Positions 34,020 through 45,063 are shown, numbered from the stretch's first letter. The stretch: 64,000 nucleotides of DNA from Paenibacillus oceani (GCF_014705615.1 NZ_JACXJA010000003.1:186001-250000); one strand, 5' to 3'. A program made the numbers and translations. The notes: generated by a model from the letters alone, not told the origin.

Positions 34020-35546
34020 ATGAAATCGACGTTCGAATCGCTTGGCATCCGTCAAACCATTGTCGAAACGTTAGCCAAGTACGGCATAGTCGAGCCGTCG
34101 CCGATCCAGGAGGAGGCGATCCCCGCCGCTCTGGAAGGACGCGACCTGTTCGGGCAATCGCAGACGGGAACCGGCAAAACGCTCGCTTATTTGCTGCCGG
34201 TCCTGGAGAGGATCGACGCATCGAACAAAGATCTGCAGGCGGTCGTGCTGGCGCCTACGAGGGAACTCGGCGTGCAGATCGCGGCGGAGATCGAGAAGTA
34301 CGGAGCGCCGGAAGGAATTCGCAGCTTGGCACTGATCGGCGGAGCCGCCATCAATCGTCAGATCGACCGGCTGAAGCAGCACCCGCATATCATCGTCGGC
34401 ACACCGGGACGGGTCGCCGAGCTGATCCGGCTGCGGAAAGTGAAGATGCATCTGGTCCGGACGATCGTCATCGACGAAGCGGATCAGATGTTCGCGCTCG
34501 GCGGGGCGAAGGAAGCCGAGGAAGTGGTCGATCGTGCGATGCGCGACCGGCAGCTGCTGTTTTTCTCCGCGACGCTTCCTGCCGAGGTGCGCCGGATGGC
34601 CGGCAAATGGATGCGGGAGCCGCTGGAGCTGAATATCGACCCGGAACAGCGGACGGCTGGCGGGATCGAGCATATTGTCTTCGTCTGTCAGGAACGCGAC
34701 AAGGTCGATACGCTGCGCAGGCTGGTCCGGCTGTACGATCCGAAATCGTCGCTGGCGTTCGTCAACGACCTGGACATCATTGCCGAAGTCGCCGCCAAGT
34801 TGCAGCATGCCGGACTGTCGGCGGACGCCCTGTACGGAGACGCCCCCAAGCAGGAGAGGACGACACTGCTGGCCAAGTTCCGGACCGGAAAGCTGCGCAC
34901 GCTGGTCGCGACCGATGTCGCCGCCAGAGGGCTTGATATCGAAGGGTTGACGCATGTCTTCCACCTTCAGCCTGCGCTGGATGCCGATCATTACGTGCAT
35001 AGAGCGGGACGTACCGGACGGATGGGACGCAGCGGTTGGTCCGTCTCGATCGTTACGGAGCAGGAAATGTTTATCATCCGCAAGTTCGAGAAGCAGCTTG
35101 GCATCGTCATCCGGCAGAAGGCGATGTACAAGGGGAAAGTGGTCGAGCCTCACGAGGTTCGCAGCGGCGCCGAACGGACAGGGACGAAGGAGCGGACGTC
35201 CGGAGGACGGAGCGGTGGGGCGGGCGATGAGGCCCGCGTGTCCGAGAACCGTTCCGGCGAAAAAGCGGAGAAGCGCGAGCCTGCTGCCGAGCGGACTTCG
35301 GGCGTCGCTCAGCCGGCTTCTGTGGGCTTGCAGCGCCGCCCTGCGGAAGGCACGTCGCTGCGTTCCGCAACCGGCGGGTTCCGCTCGCTTGGCGCCGCAA
35401 GTCTGCGGAACGAACGGGAAAAGTCAGTCCCGCCGAGACCGGCCGCCGCAGGCAAAGAGCGGGCTGGCGAGCGGGATCGCGACCGTAAAAACAAAGGAGC
35501 TCCGCGCTGGCTGAAAGAGAAGCGTGACCGGGATCCGTCAACCTAA
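34020..35546 (+). CDS. DEAD-box ATP-dependent RNA helicase
   Basis: 508 residues. Helicase core with the Q motif (FESLGIRQTIVETLAKYGIVEPSPIQ), Walker A SQTGTGKT (47-54), PTRELG, GTPGR, the DEAD box in VIDEADQMF, SAT in FFSATLP, and HRAGRTGRMG. The second RecA domain ends near residue 360. The C-terminal tail of about 130 residues is low-complexity, basic and rich in Arg, Gly, Ser, Glu and Ala (GGRSGGAGDEARVSENRSGEKAEKREP), like CshA-type tails, and probably binds RNA without a folded domain. It is monocistronic, with its own promoter, and likely works in ribosome assembly or mRNA turnover. Confidence 0.94.
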   Translation: MKSTFESLGIRQTIVETLAKYGIVEPSPIQEEAIPAALEGRDLFGQSQTGTGKTLAYLLPVLERIDASNKDLQAVVLAPTRELGVQIAAEIEKYGAPEGIRSLALIGGAAINRQIDRLKQHPHIIVGTPGRVAELIRLRKVKMHLVRTIVIDEADQMFALGGAKEAEEVVDRAMRDRQLLFFSATLPAEVRRMAGKWMREPLELNIDPEQRTAGGIEHIVFVCQERDKVDTLRRLVRLYDPKSSLAFVNDLDIIAEVAAKLQHAGLSADALYGDAPKQERTTLLAKFRTGKLRTLVATDVAARGLDIEGLTHVFHLQPALDADHYVHRAGRTGRMGRSGWSVSIVTEQEMFIIRKFEKQLGIVIRQKAMYKGKVVEPHEVRSGAERTGTKERTSGGRSGGAGDEARVSENRSGEKAEKREPAAERTSGVAQPASVGLQRRPAEGTSLRSATGGFRSLGAASLRNEREKSVPPRPAAAGKERAGERDRDRKNKGAPRWLKEKRDRDPST

Positions 35547-35650
35547 GCAGTATGTGCTGCGCAACGTGTCTGGTTGCTCCCGGAAACGCCGCGACTGCCG
35601 TCTGAGTTAACTTTGTAAGGAGCCTGGGCGACTGAATAAGGTCTTTTGCG

Positions 35651-35826
35651 GCTCTTATTTTCCGGATAAAGTCGATTCCTGTTCGTATAAGAGCGGTTGG
35701 AAGCTCTTAATTATGGCGATAGGCGCGGGATAACCATACTTTATGCGAAATAGAGGATACAATCATTCCTTATTTTTAAAAAATAAACGGTTTGGCCGGA
35801 AATAAGAGCTTCAGACCGCTCTTATT
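35651..35826. repeat. Dispersed intergenic repeat, locus B, with inverted AATAAGAG modules
   Basis: Four copies of the AATAAGAG/CTCTTATT core occur as two inverted pairs: GCTCTTAT at 35651 with ATAAGAGC at 35687-35694, and AATAAGAGC at 35801-35809 with GCTCTTATT at 35818-35826 (9-bp stem, 8-base loop). The same cores appear at 33649 and at 43693-43885. This stretch fills most of the roughly 400-base gap between the helicase and the next gene; nothing else was recognised there. Confidence 0.6.
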
Positions 35827-35950
35827 CTCCCTGGCCCAACCTTAGAAACTATAAGCCGATTCGGGAGCGAACCGGACGGTGACGGGGGATCATGCGGCAG
35901 TGGGCGGCGGACGGCGGACGTCAAACTGCCGGCTTTGGGAGTGGGAGAGT

Positions 35951-36493
35951 TTGGTTCGAAGATCGTTATTTGTTTTGGTAGCCGTTCTGGTGCTGCTCGC
36001 AGCGGCGGCGGGCGCCGCGGTATGGTACGCGAAGCCGCAGGAGAAGCTAGACTTGGCTTATCGCCCGTTATCGTTCTTAGATAAATCGCTCGACATGCTC
36101 CAAAGCCGGAAGCTTGAAGTCCGGCTCAACGAACAAGAGTTAAACGATCTATTGAAGAAAAAGCTGTCCGAGCAGCCGCAGCTCCGCCCGAACGTGACGA
36201 TCGAAGGCGCCCGTTTCGAGCAGCGGGGCGACCGGCTGACCGCGCATGTCAACATTAGGACGGCAGCGAACGTCAAGGTCGGAGCCGCTCTCGATTTTGC
36301 GCTGGAATGGCGCTCTCCCGATCTGATCGTCCGCCATACCGCCACCCGTATCCGCGACTGGAGTGTGCCGTCCTCGTGGCTGCAGTTGGAGCCGATTGTC
36401 GTCCCGATCAGCGACGGGCTGCCCCCGCTGATCGCGATCAGGGAGATCCGGTTCGATCCGGACGGCATTGTCGTAGCGCTCAAGCTGCCTTAA
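35951..36493 (+). CDS. Single-pass membrane-anchored protein of unknown function (YpmS-like pattern)
   Basis: 180 residues from a TTG start behind GGGAGTGGGAGAG; the frame is open to a GTG at 35879 but that part is arginine-rich and has no site. LVRRSLFVLVAVLVLLAAAAGAAVWY is an N-terminal membrane anchor or uncleaved signal; the rest is extracellular with KLEVRLNEQELNDLLKKKL and alternating strands (VTIEGARFEQRGDRLTAHVNIRT, EIRFDPDGIVVALKLP). This layout resembles YpmS/DUF2140-type lipid-binding-like proteins, but the similarity is too weak for a firm call. It has no co-transcribed partner. Confidence 0.6.
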   Translation: MVRRSLFVLVAVLVLLAAAAGAAVWYAKPQEKLDLAYRPLSFLDKSLDMLQSRKLEVRLNEQELNDLLKKKLSEQPQLRPNVTIEGARFEQRGDRLTAHVNIRTAANVKVGAALDFALEWRSPDLIVRHTATRIRDWSVPSSWLQLEPIVVPISDGLPPLIAIREIRFDPDGIVVALKLP

Positions 36494-36866
36494 TTCGCTA
36501 CGGGAAGAGCGGTGAGCGAAATCCCCTCAGCCGGATAGGAGCTTGCGGCAGATTGTATATATTCGAAAAACAAGGGGCGGTCCCAATAGGATTCCCACCA
36601 CACGGGAACGTCCCTGTTTCCAAACGAAAGGACCTCAAAATCCACGGTAACGTGGAGGCTGAGGTCCTTTTTCACAAGGACAATCGGATCTAGTGGGGCT
36701 CCAAAATCACAACATGACTTTGGGACCCCTCATTTTGATGCCGGTGCAACACAGATAGAATCGTGTGCCTTAAACTAGCATGGGATAGCCGAACGCAGAA
36801 CCGTAGAACCGCAAAACCGGCTTATAGTGTAAGGCACGACGACGCTGCACTGCCAGTACCGGACGC
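36494..36866. other. Intergenic stretch with two hairpins
   Basis: This 373-base gap separates a rightward membrane protein gene from a leftward lipoprotein gene. It contains the terminator at 36627 and, at about 36693-36730, an imperfect hairpin (GGGGCTCCAAA with TTTGGGACCCC). No gene or promoter was recognised in the remainder. Confidence 0.5.
36627..36675 (+). terminator. Terminator hairpin with T-tract
   Basis: AAAGGACCTCA (36627-36637) pairs with TGAGGTCCTTT (36660-36670), enclosing a second stem TCCACG/CGTGGA, and is followed by TTTTTC. It is about 135 bases after the stop of the membrane protein gene. Confidence 0.75.
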
Positions 36867-38438
36867 TTATTTCCCGAGACCCGCCGCCTTGATTTGCGCC
36901 GCATACGCTTCGAACAGCTTGCTGCCGCTGTATTTGTTCATCAGCTCTTCGCGGTAGGCCGGCCAGTTTTTGCCCGACTTGTCTTCGAACACGGCTTTGG
37001 CCTGCAGCTCGCGCTGGCGTTTGCGGAACGCGGCCAGGTCGAACCCGGACGGAGGCGTCAGGCTGGTGCCGATATACGGAGCGGAAGGGATCGCGGCGAG
37101 CGACTTGGCGATTTGCCGGTCGCGGTCGGTCTCTCTCGGATCGACTACGGTCAGACCGAATAAATTCGGCGTGTTCGGGGTGAAGAAGTCCCAGATCGTC
37201 AGCCAGTCGCCTTTTTTCACGATCTCTTCCTGAATCACTTCCGGTTTGAGCGTAATCGTTTTGCCGTTTTTCGTATAATGCTTGTTCTCTACGCCGTAAT
37301 GGGTCAGCAGGAACCCTTCCTCGCCGGCCAGCCAATCAAGAATTTCGGTGATCCGTTTTACTTTGTCCGGACTTTTCTCGACCACATTTTTGTGGAACAG
37401 GAACGGCGATCCCGGAGCGATGCCCGATTGCAGCGGCTTGTCGCCGAACGGCGTGAACGGCACCCAGTTGGCGTTCGGGAATATCGCCTTCGATTTGCTT
37501 TGCAGGCTTTGCGGGTTGGAGTCGTAAGCGAAATCTTTGGTCGTCCCCAACACGACGCCGATTTTGCCTTGAGCGGCCTTATCGACATGCTGAGTCGTTT
37601 TGTTCAGGAACCAGTCCGGATCGACCAGTCCTTCCCCGATTACTTTCGAGATGTCCGTCAGGACGCCTTCCACGCGAGGATCGGTTTGCGTATCTTTGAA
37701 CTCGCCGTTTTCCAGGAAGCTGGCGAAGATAAGCCCGTTTTTCCGGTATTCCGGCCAGTCCAGCCCGATTCCGTCGCCTCCGGCGGACAAGGAGAAGCCG
37801 TACGTATCTTTTTTGCCGTTGCCGTCCGGATCGTTGTTCGTAAAGGCGCGCAGTACGTTTACGTATTCGTCGTACGTCTTCGGAACTTGCAGGTTCAGTT
37901 TGTCCAGCCAGTCTTTGCGGATATACCAGGCACGGTAGATCTCCTTGTTGTACGGAATGGGCGCGCGGACGAACTGGTTGTGTACCTGATAACGCTGAAG
38001 CGTCGTTTCATCGACCCAATATTTGAAATAGTTTGGCATCGCCTGAGGAGTAACGAATTTGCTAATATCGCCGAGCAAACCGTCCAGTGCGTACTTCTGG
38101 CCTCCGTCACCGTTGGAGTCGCGCCACATATCGGGCGGATCGTTGGAGGTGAGGTAAGCGTTGATTTTACTGTTGTAATCCGCCCCCGGAGTCATATACT
38201 CCACTTGAAGCTTAACGTTGAACTTCTGCTCGATCGTCTTCTTAACGAAATCTTCCTGCTCGGAAGGAAGCTGCGCATTGTTCGTCCCGTCGATAAAGAT
38301 ACGAATCGGCATAGCGGGCGTTTGGCCTTCGGCATTCGGTCCGGCACCCGGCTTGTTCGTTTCTTCCTTGGAACCGCAAGCCGCCAGGAGGCTGCCTGCC
38401 AGCACAATCGCCGTACCTGCTTTCCATAATCGTTTCAT
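36867..38438 (-). CDS. Extracellular solute-binding lipoprotein, family 1
   Basis: 523 residues. Lipoprotein signal MKRLWKAGTAIVLAGSLLAAC with C21 as the lipid site, followed by a Gly/Asn/Glu linker and a large solute-binding fold (FIDGTNNAQLPSEQEDFVKKTIEQKFNVKLQVEYMTPG, NDPPDMWRDSNGDGG, AWYIRKDWLDKLNLQVPKTYDEYVNVLRAFTNNDPDGNGKKDTYGFS, MNKYSGSKLFEAYAAQIKA). This is the LplA-like oligosaccharide-binding type common in Paenibacillus. The two permease genes that normally accompany it are absent; it is divergent from a membrane AraC regulator, its likely activator. It may use a permease encoded elsewhere. Confidence 0.93.
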   Translation of the reverse strand: MKRLWKAGTAIVLAGSLLAACGSKEETNKPGAGPNAEGQTPAMPIRIFIDGTNNAQLPSEQEDFVKKTIEQKFNVKLQVEYMTPGADYNSKINAYLTSNDPPDMWRDSNGDGGQKYALDGLLGDISKFVTPQAMPNYFKYWVDETTLQRYQVHNQFVRAPIPYNKEIYRAWYIRKDWLDKLNLQVPKTYDEYVNVLRAFTNNDPDGNGKKDTYGFSLSAGGDGIGLDWPEYRKNGLIFASFLENGEFKDTQTDPRVEGVLTDISKVIGEGLVDPDWFLNKTTQHVDKAAQGKIGVVLGTTKDFAYDSNPQSLQSKSKAIFPNANWVPFTPFGDKPLQSGIAPGSPFLFHKNVVEKSPDKVKRITEILDWLAGEEGFLLTHYGVENKHYTKNGKTITLKPEVIQEEIVKKGDWLTIWDFFTPNTPNLFGLTVVDPRETDRDRQIAKSLAAIPSAPYIGTSLTPPSGFDLAAFRKRQRELQAKAVFEDKSGKNWPAYREELMNKYSGSKLFEAYAAQIKAAGLGK

Positions 38439-38678
38439 GCCTCGTTCATCCCCTTTTCTTGGTCTCGAGTTGGTCCGCTACTTGCACCCTGATCGTACCC
38501 GGCGCCGGACCGCTTTGGAAATAGACGGTTTTTGCGGCATGAATCATTTTTGATGCGCTTCCGGTAAGGCTTGACGGGGGAGCGTGTATAGGAAATAATA
38601 ACGGTATCTATCCGATTTGTAAATTGGTAAGCGGTTTCAAATATAGTACATTTTACGTTCGAAAGGGGCTGGATCGGG

Positions 38679-40919
38679 ATGCGTAAAAACTGGTTTTACC
38701 GTTTGCTGTTTTCGTATATGCCCGTTTTTATCGCCGTGTGCGTCACGCTGCTGCTGATCACATTCGTCAGCGTCCGGCAGCTGTCCGACAAGTCCGCGAT
38801 CAAATCGAACGAGGCTGTAGTGCGAAATGCGGTACAACTGATCGAACAGTCGCTGCGAGCGATCGAAAACGCCATGTACGACACTGTATCGACGGATGCG
38901 AGAGTGGCCGCTTTTTATAACGGCAGCGATCCGTCTTATGCAGGCGCCTACCCGGCCGCCTTGGCTCTTGGCAATTTGAAGTCCCGGATGCCGCTGGTGC
39001 ATTCGTTATATTTGTACCGGCCCGAGGATCATACAGTATTAATGCCGACCAGTATTAGCAGGCTGGAGAGCTTTCCCGATCAGGCTTACCTCGAACGGGT
39101 CTATAACTCGGACCGCAGGTACACCTGGGGCGATCTGCGTCCGTTGGACGAGACGACGCTTGCAGGAAAGCGGGCGGACGTCGTTTCGCTGTCCAAAATA
39201 TCCGATCTGCGGACGACCGGTCTTCTTGTCGCGAATATCGACGTATCGTCCTTGCAGACGCTGCTGTCCGATTCGACGGATACGTCTACGGGGTATTTGG
39301 AAATTACCGGCGCGGACGGCGCGGTGATCGCGCATACAAGCGGTGCGGAAGCGCGCGCGGGCCAGCAGGAGCGCAAGAAGCTCGTTACCGCAGAGATGCC
39401 CTACACCGGCTGGAAAATCGAGGGCGGCTTGCTGCAGCCGGGCATTTTCGGCTGGGTATCGCAAGTGTTGTACGTATCGGTATCGCTCGGGGTGATCTGT
39501 GTGGCGTCCGGTCTCGTCTGGATGATCTTCGTCACGAGGCGGCATTACCGGCCCGTCGAAACGCTGGTGAGGCAGATCAGCGTGTTTTCGGCCAAAAGAT
39601 CGGCTATTTTGTCGCCAGTACCCGGCAAGCGCGACGAGTTCCAGACAATCGGCCTGGCGCTGGACAGTTTATGGGATCAGTCCAACCGGCTGAGCCGCGA
39701 AAACGAGGAGAATCGGCGCTTCAGGAAAACGTTTCTGTTCCGCCGTCTGGCGGAAGGGCGGACTGCTGCGGCGTCCCGGGAAGCGCTGCGCGAAGCGGAG
39801 CAGCTCGGCTTGTGGGCGGATGCGGGGATGGCGTCGGCCGTTGTCGTCGAGATCGACCGCTTTTTCGTGAACGTATGCCGCAATTATACCGATCCGGACA
39901 GGCAACTGTTGAAGTATGCCCTGCAATCGGCTGCCGAAGAGACGGTGAGAGGAGCCGGCTTCCCGGTATGGACCGACTGGCTTGGGGAACACCGGCTGGG
40001 CATCATGATCGGGCATAGGGGCGACTCGGCGGCGGGCAGTCAGGCAGAGGTGCCGCTCGAGAGGCTGCGCAGCTGGGCGGAGGCAAGTCTGCCTTTCACA
40101 GTAACGATTGGCGTAGGAGCGGCCGCGCTGCGGATCGAGGAGATCTCGCGTTCTTTCCAGACGGCCAGCGAGGCGCTTGCGTATAAAGTACCGCTCGGCT
40201 TGAACCGGGTGATCCGGTTTCGCGATCTTCCCGAAGGCGGGCGACCGGAAATCGTGGCGGAGCTCCAGAGAATTAAGGAAATCAGCCGCGCGTTCCGGAT
40301 GGGAGAGCCCGGATGGCGGGAGGAATGGTCGCTGCTGCTGGCTTCGATGCAAGGCAGCTCGCTTGGCGGCGAGCAGATCCGGCATTTGTTGTTCGTGCTG
40401 CTGTACCATGTGCAGAGGGAAATGATTGAGCTGCCGGCCGAGCTCCAGTCGGCGTGGCTGGCTGAAAGCGGGAAGCTTGAAGACGCGCTGAAGGAAGGGG
40501 AGACGCTCGGGGAAATCGATGCGGCGCTTACTGCCGTCTTCGACGCGGTCGGCGAGCGGCTGCTGCAGTGGCGCGAGTCCAGAAACAACCGAAACGTGCT
40601 GCAGGAGGTCAAAACGTACATCGACGCCAACTATGCCGATCCCGGCTTATCCCAGGCGATGCTGGGAGACGAATTCCGGCTTCATCCGACGTCGATCAGC
40701 AGGCTGTTCAAGGAAGAGTTCGGCGTCAAGTTTGTCGACTACGTCAACTCGGTCCGGATCGAGCAGGCGATGCGGCTGATGGAGCAGACGGAGCTGCCTG
40801 TGCAGGACATTGCCGAGAAGGTTGGGTTTGTACACAGCCAGACGTTTATTAAAATATTCAAGAAATGTACGGGATACACCCCTGGCGCTTACCGCAAGGA
40901 AAAGACCGGAGCCGGGTAG
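38679..40919 (+). CDS. Membrane-anchored AraC-family sensor-regulator
   Basis: 746 residues. First membrane segment 10-32 (LFSYMPVFIAVCVTLLLITFVSV), an extracellular Cache-like sensor to about residue 255, a second membrane segment near 258-285 (SQVLYVSVSLGVICVASGLVWMIF), a HAMP-like and degenerate GGDEF-like cytoplasmic region, and a C-terminal AraC double helix-turn-helix (DEFRLHPTSISRLFKEEFGVKFVDYVNSVRIEQAMRLMEQTELPVQDIAEKVGFVHSQTFIKIFKKCTGYTPGAYRK). It is a one-component sugar sensor typical of Paenibacillus. Divergent from the solute-binding lipoprotein (240-base gap), which it probably senses with and activates. ATG 38679 follows AAAGGGG. Confidence 0.92.
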   Translation: MRKNWFYRLLFSYMPVFIAVCVTLLLITFVSVRQLSDKSAIKSNEAVVRNAVQLIEQSLRAIENAMYDTVSTDARVAAFYNGSDPSYAGAYPAALALGNLKSRMPLVHSLYLYRPEDHTVLMPTSISRLESFPDQAYLERVYNSDRRYTWGDLRPLDETTLAGKRADVVSLSKISDLRTTGLLVANIDVSSLQTLLSDSTDTSTGYLEITGADGAVIAHTSGAEARAGQQERKKLVTAEMPYTGWKIEGGLLQPGIFGWVSQVLYVSVSLGVICVASGLVWMIFVTRRHYRPVETLVRQISVFSAKRSAILSPVPGKRDEFQTIGLALDSLWDQSNRLSRENEENRRFRKTFLFRRLAEGRTAAASREALREAEQLGLWADAGMASAVVVEIDRFFVNVCRNYTDPDRQLLKYALQSAAEETVRGAGFPVWTDWLGEHRLGIMIGHRGDSAAGSQAEVPLERLRSWAEASLPFTVTIGVGAAALRIEEISRSFQTASEALAYKVPLGLNRVIRFRDLPEGGRPEIVAELQRIKEISRAFRMGEPGWREEWSLLLASMQGSSLGGEQIRHLLFVLLYHVQREMIELPAELQSAWLAESGKLEDALKEGETLGEIDAALTAVFDAVGERLLQWRESRNNRNVLQEVKTYIDANYADPGLSQAMLGDEFRLHPTSISRLFKEEFGVKFVDYVNSVRIEQAMRLMEQTELPVQDIAEKVGFVHSQTFIKIFKKCTGYTPGAYRKEKTGAG

Positions 40920-41187
40920 CGGCTGCTCGTTTACATGCGGCGGATGTTGCAGCAGAGGGACTAACGTAGCCGGTAATATTTGTGAAGCGGGGGAGCCTGG
41001 GATCAGCGGATCAGGGGCAGGCTAACGCAGAGCGGGGAGCAGGCTCCTTCCAGTTGAAGCGGCCGGGGCTTGTTCCTTGTTGTTTGGCGGAGCATTACCG
41101 GAAAGTCTCCGTCTCCGGAACGATGCGGACCCTGGACTGTTTTTGGTACACTAGGGGGCGGTAGCAGGAGGAGGCGAGGAACGCAAG

Positions 41188-41757
41188 ATGAATACGATCG
41201 GCCAATTTGCGGTACCCCTGGTAGTTATTGCTTTCATCATGTACAGAAGAACGAAGCGGAGTATCGGGTTCCAGAAGCTGTCCGTCCGCCGGATGAAAGT
41301 CCGGCTCGGCTTTTTTGCTTTTGCGGCGCTGATGCTTCTGCTGCTGGCGATGAAACACCCCGTCATGCTGATCGGGTACGCGGCCGGCGTAATCGGCGGA
41401 CTGGTCCTCGCCCGTTATGCGGAGCGGCATTTTGTGACGGAGCGGCGCAGCGGCGAGCTGTTTTTCCGCACGCATATTTGGATCGAGTCGACGGTGCTGG
41501 CGTTGTTTCTGGGCCGGATCGTTTACCGTTTTATCGAAGTGGCGCTGATGGGGGATTTCGGTGCGGGCATGCCGCAGGACCCTGTCATGATGACGAAAGA
41601 TCCGATTACAGGCGGCATTGTTTTTATCATCATATCGTACTACTTTGCTTATTATTTGTTCGTGATCCGCAGCGCCAAAACGATAAACAGTGAAGCTGCG
41701 GATTCACCGGACGCGGCCGATCTGTCGCCGCCCGGCAGTTCCGGACCAAGCACGTGA
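41188..41757 (+). CDS. DUF1453/CcdC-like multi-pass membrane protein
   Basis: 189 residues with four or five hydrophobic segments (IGQFAVPLVVIAFIMYRRT, LGFFAFAALMLLLLAM, MLIGYAAGVIGGLVLARYAERHF, IWIESTVLALFLGRIVYRF, GGIVFIIISYYFAYYLFVIRS) and a polar Asp/Pro/Ser tail. Layout and the short loops fit the DUF1453 (CcdC) family linked to cytochrome c maturation accessory proteins in Bacilli. ATG 41188 follows AGGAGGAGGCGAGG. No cytochrome gene is adjacent, so its role here is unknown. A terminator follows. Confidence 0.68.
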   Translation: MNTIGQFAVPLVVIAFIMYRRTKRSIGFQKLSVRRMKVRLGFFAFAALMLLLLAMKHPVMLIGYAAGVIGGLVLARYAERHFVTERRSGELFFRTHIWIESTVLALFLGRIVYRFIEVALMGDFGAGMPQDPVMMTKDPITGGIVFIIISYYFAYYLFVIRSAKTINSEAADSPDAADLSPPGSSGPST

Positions 41758-41830
41758 CCAAACCGCTTCCGCCCAGGTACGCCGCAGATGATGAGGAATG
41801 TCCTGAGCATCGCTTCAGCTTTTGGCAAAG

Positions 41831-41874
41831 ACGTTTCCAGATTCCACGCCAGCCGTGGGCCGGAAGCGTTTTTT
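41831..41874 (+). terminator. Terminator hairpin with T-tract
   Basis: ACGTTTCC (41831-41838) pairs with GGAAGCGT (41862-41869) with one wobble, around an inner stem CCACG/CGTGG, and is followed by TTTTTTG. It lies about 75 bases after the membrane protein gene. The rest of the 295-base gap to 42053 contains no clear promoter. Confidence 0.7.
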
Positions 41875-42034
41875 GTCGTTTAGGCAACGTGGGGCCGGAG
41901 CAGAAAGCGGCGAGCCGCTATTTGGCGAACGTCACCGGATCATTTTGGGGCTGCATATCCAAGCAAAAAGCCGCCTGAATGCATACGGTGTATTCAAGTC
42001 AGTTTATTCCTCGCAAGACGGATCATCATTATGA

Positions 42035-43573
<1,539 letters not shown>

Positions 43574-43690
43574 GATTCGGCTGCGATCAGCCGGGCCCTT
43601 TGTTTGAGAACGAGAATTACAGCAAATCGCTCGTCGAGAGGAACGTTTTCGGTTTTCTGCGCTGCTCCTATCGGGGGGCGGGGGAGGAAC

Positions 43691-43888
43691 CGGATAAGAG
43701 CGGTTTGTACCCGTTATTTTGTCGGAAAACCGGTTTGAACACGGAATAAGAGCGGTTTGGCCCCGCTATTATCCGCCAAAAGGGTGCGGACCTCACCAGG
43801 TGGCTGAAATAAGGGGGCAAACCGCCTCTATTCGTCTCCGTCATCCCCATAGGCCGAAAATAGGAGGTGTCAAAGACTCTTATTTTGT
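43691..43888. repeat. Dispersed intergenic repeat, locus C
   Basis: AATAAGAGCGGTTT-type modules occur at 43693 and 43745, with imperfect inverted pairing to CCGCTATT at 43763, and a 64-base unit at 43825-43888 (CCTCTATTCGTCTC through CAAAGACTCTTATTTTGT) matches copy A at 33593-33660 with few differences. Confidence 0.75.
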
Positions 43889-44066
43889 GCTAGCCCCGGA
43901 CGCATACGCATGACGTGATCCGCGAATTCGATCAGCAACTGACCACAAGAAGAAGTTTAAGGACTTCTACCAAGTCGTGACGTGTACCACGAAGTCGTAC
44001 GTGTACCACCAAGCCGGACAGGTAACCATAGAATCTTAGTATCGAGCGGCGAAGCCAGACTCCCAT

Positions 44067-44094
44067 CCCCCCCCCCCGCGCACCTACGTGCGCG
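44067..44094. repeat. Homopolymeric C-run adjoining a small hairpin
   Basis: Eleven consecutive C residues (44067-44077) run into the inverted repeat CGCGCAC-CTAC-GTGCGCG. The run is intergenic; it could vary in length. Confidence 0.6.
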
Positions 44095-44110
44095 TTTGCA
44101 CGTCAAAAGG

Positions 44111-44140
44111 ACCGTCCGGATCGTTGACCGGACGGTTTTT
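44111..44140. terminator. Bidirectional terminator between convergent collagen-like genes
   Basis: ACCGTCCGG (44111-44119) pairs with CCGGACGGT (44128-44136), loop of eight, with TTTTT on the plus side and CCTTTTG on the minus side. It lies 48 bases beyond the stop of the leftward gene. Confidence 0.8.
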
Positions 44141-44187
44141 GGTGAATTCGGGCATCATCCGATGACTCCCGCCGCAGGAACAAGAGA

Positions 44188-45063
44188 TTACGAAACTTCC
44201 AGGATGACGATCCGGACCCGGGTCACGGACTGTCCGGTGACATTGTTCACCTGGAGCACGCTTGGGGCGACGCCGCTTGTAGTGATGAGAGAGACGCCGA
44301 CCGCGACTTCCGGGTTCGGGTTGGAGGCGAAGCTGTTGAGCGCATCGCTTCCGGCTACCGGTAAGCCGTTCAACAGCAGCAGAGCCTGGAGACCGCCGCC
44401 GATCGACGGCACTCCTTCGAACGAGTAGACGATATGGTACGTATGATTTTGCGCCAGCGAGATATCGGTAGATCCGGCCGTATGCGCAATATCGGCGCCG
44501 TTCAGCGAGTAGTTCACGTTTAATGGAACCGGGGAATTCAGCGTCACGAACGTTCCTACGAAGCCGATGTCAGCGTTATTGGACGTGACCAGCGGCCCGG
44601 TCGTACCGGTCGCTCCGGTCGTGCCTGTAATGCCGATGGCGCCGGTTGCCCCGGTAAGCCCCGTAGGCCCCGTCGTACCGGTGGGACCGGTGGCGCCCGC
44701 AGGTCCCGGAGGTCCGCCGGAAGGTCCGGTGGCGCCGGTTAAGCCGGTGGCTCCAGTGGGCCCAAACATGGCAGGTGCGCTGAGGACTGAGTCCAGCTTG
44801 GACTGAAGCAGCAGTTCTTTTTTCATGGCCGCCTGCAGCGTATTGATGACGCTCTGATTGACGGCAAGCAGCTCGTCGATCGTGGCGGGCTGGCTTACCC
44901 CAGGGATCGTCCCGAGCACGTACTGGAGCTTCTCTCCCTCTGCGTTGAGAATATGGCTTAAGCCGAGCTCTTCCAAAGCGATCGACGACAACAGCAAATT
45001 AATAGCCTGATCTCTAGTGATCGTAATGGTTGGAGTAATATTGGGGATATTCGCCTGTGACAT
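44188..45063 (-). CDS. Collagen-like protein with SPNIP-type leader domain
   Basis: 291 residues from the ATG at 45063 behind AAGGAG. The N-terminal 95 residues ([49 protein letters not shown]) form a leader domain also encoded alone at 47526 and 47991; residues 101-157 are 19 Gly-X-Y triplets ([12 protein letters not shown]); the C-terminal 130 residues form a beta-rich head ([51 protein letters not shown]). The collagen part is much shorter than in the gene at 42053. It is probably a spore-surface fibre with glycosylated threonines; the leader may direct assembly on the exosporium or coat. Confidence 0.87.
   Translation of the reverse strand: MSQANIPNITPTITITRDQAINLLLSSIALEELGLSHILNAEGEKLQYVLGTIPGVSQPATIDELLAVNQSVINTLQAAMKKELLLQSKLDSVLSAPAMFGPTGATGLTGATGPSGGPPGPAGATGPTGTTGPTGLTGATGAIGITGTTGATGTTGPLVTSNNADIGFVGTFVTLNSPVPLNVNYSLNGADIAHTAGSTDISLAQNHTYHIVYSFEGVPSIGGGLQALLLLNGLPVAGSDALNSFASNPNPEVAVGVSLITTSGVAPSVLQVNNVTGQSVTRVRIVILEVS
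44593..44763 (-). repeat. Short collagen-like coding repeat
   Basis: Nineteen Gly-X-Y codon triplets, G-rich on the minus strand, flanked by the leader and head domains of the protein encoded at 44188-45063. Confidence 0.85.

Larger units (their letters stand above)
43574..44187. other. Intergenic stretch with repeat modules, C-run and hairpins
   Basis: This 614-base gap between convergent collagen-like genes contains repeat locus C (43691-43888), tandem copies of ACGTGTACCAC-AAG at about 43980-44010, a run of 11 C residues and a 7-bp hairpin (44067-44094), and the terminator at 44111. The short frames in it have no codon or motif support. Confidence 0.6.
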
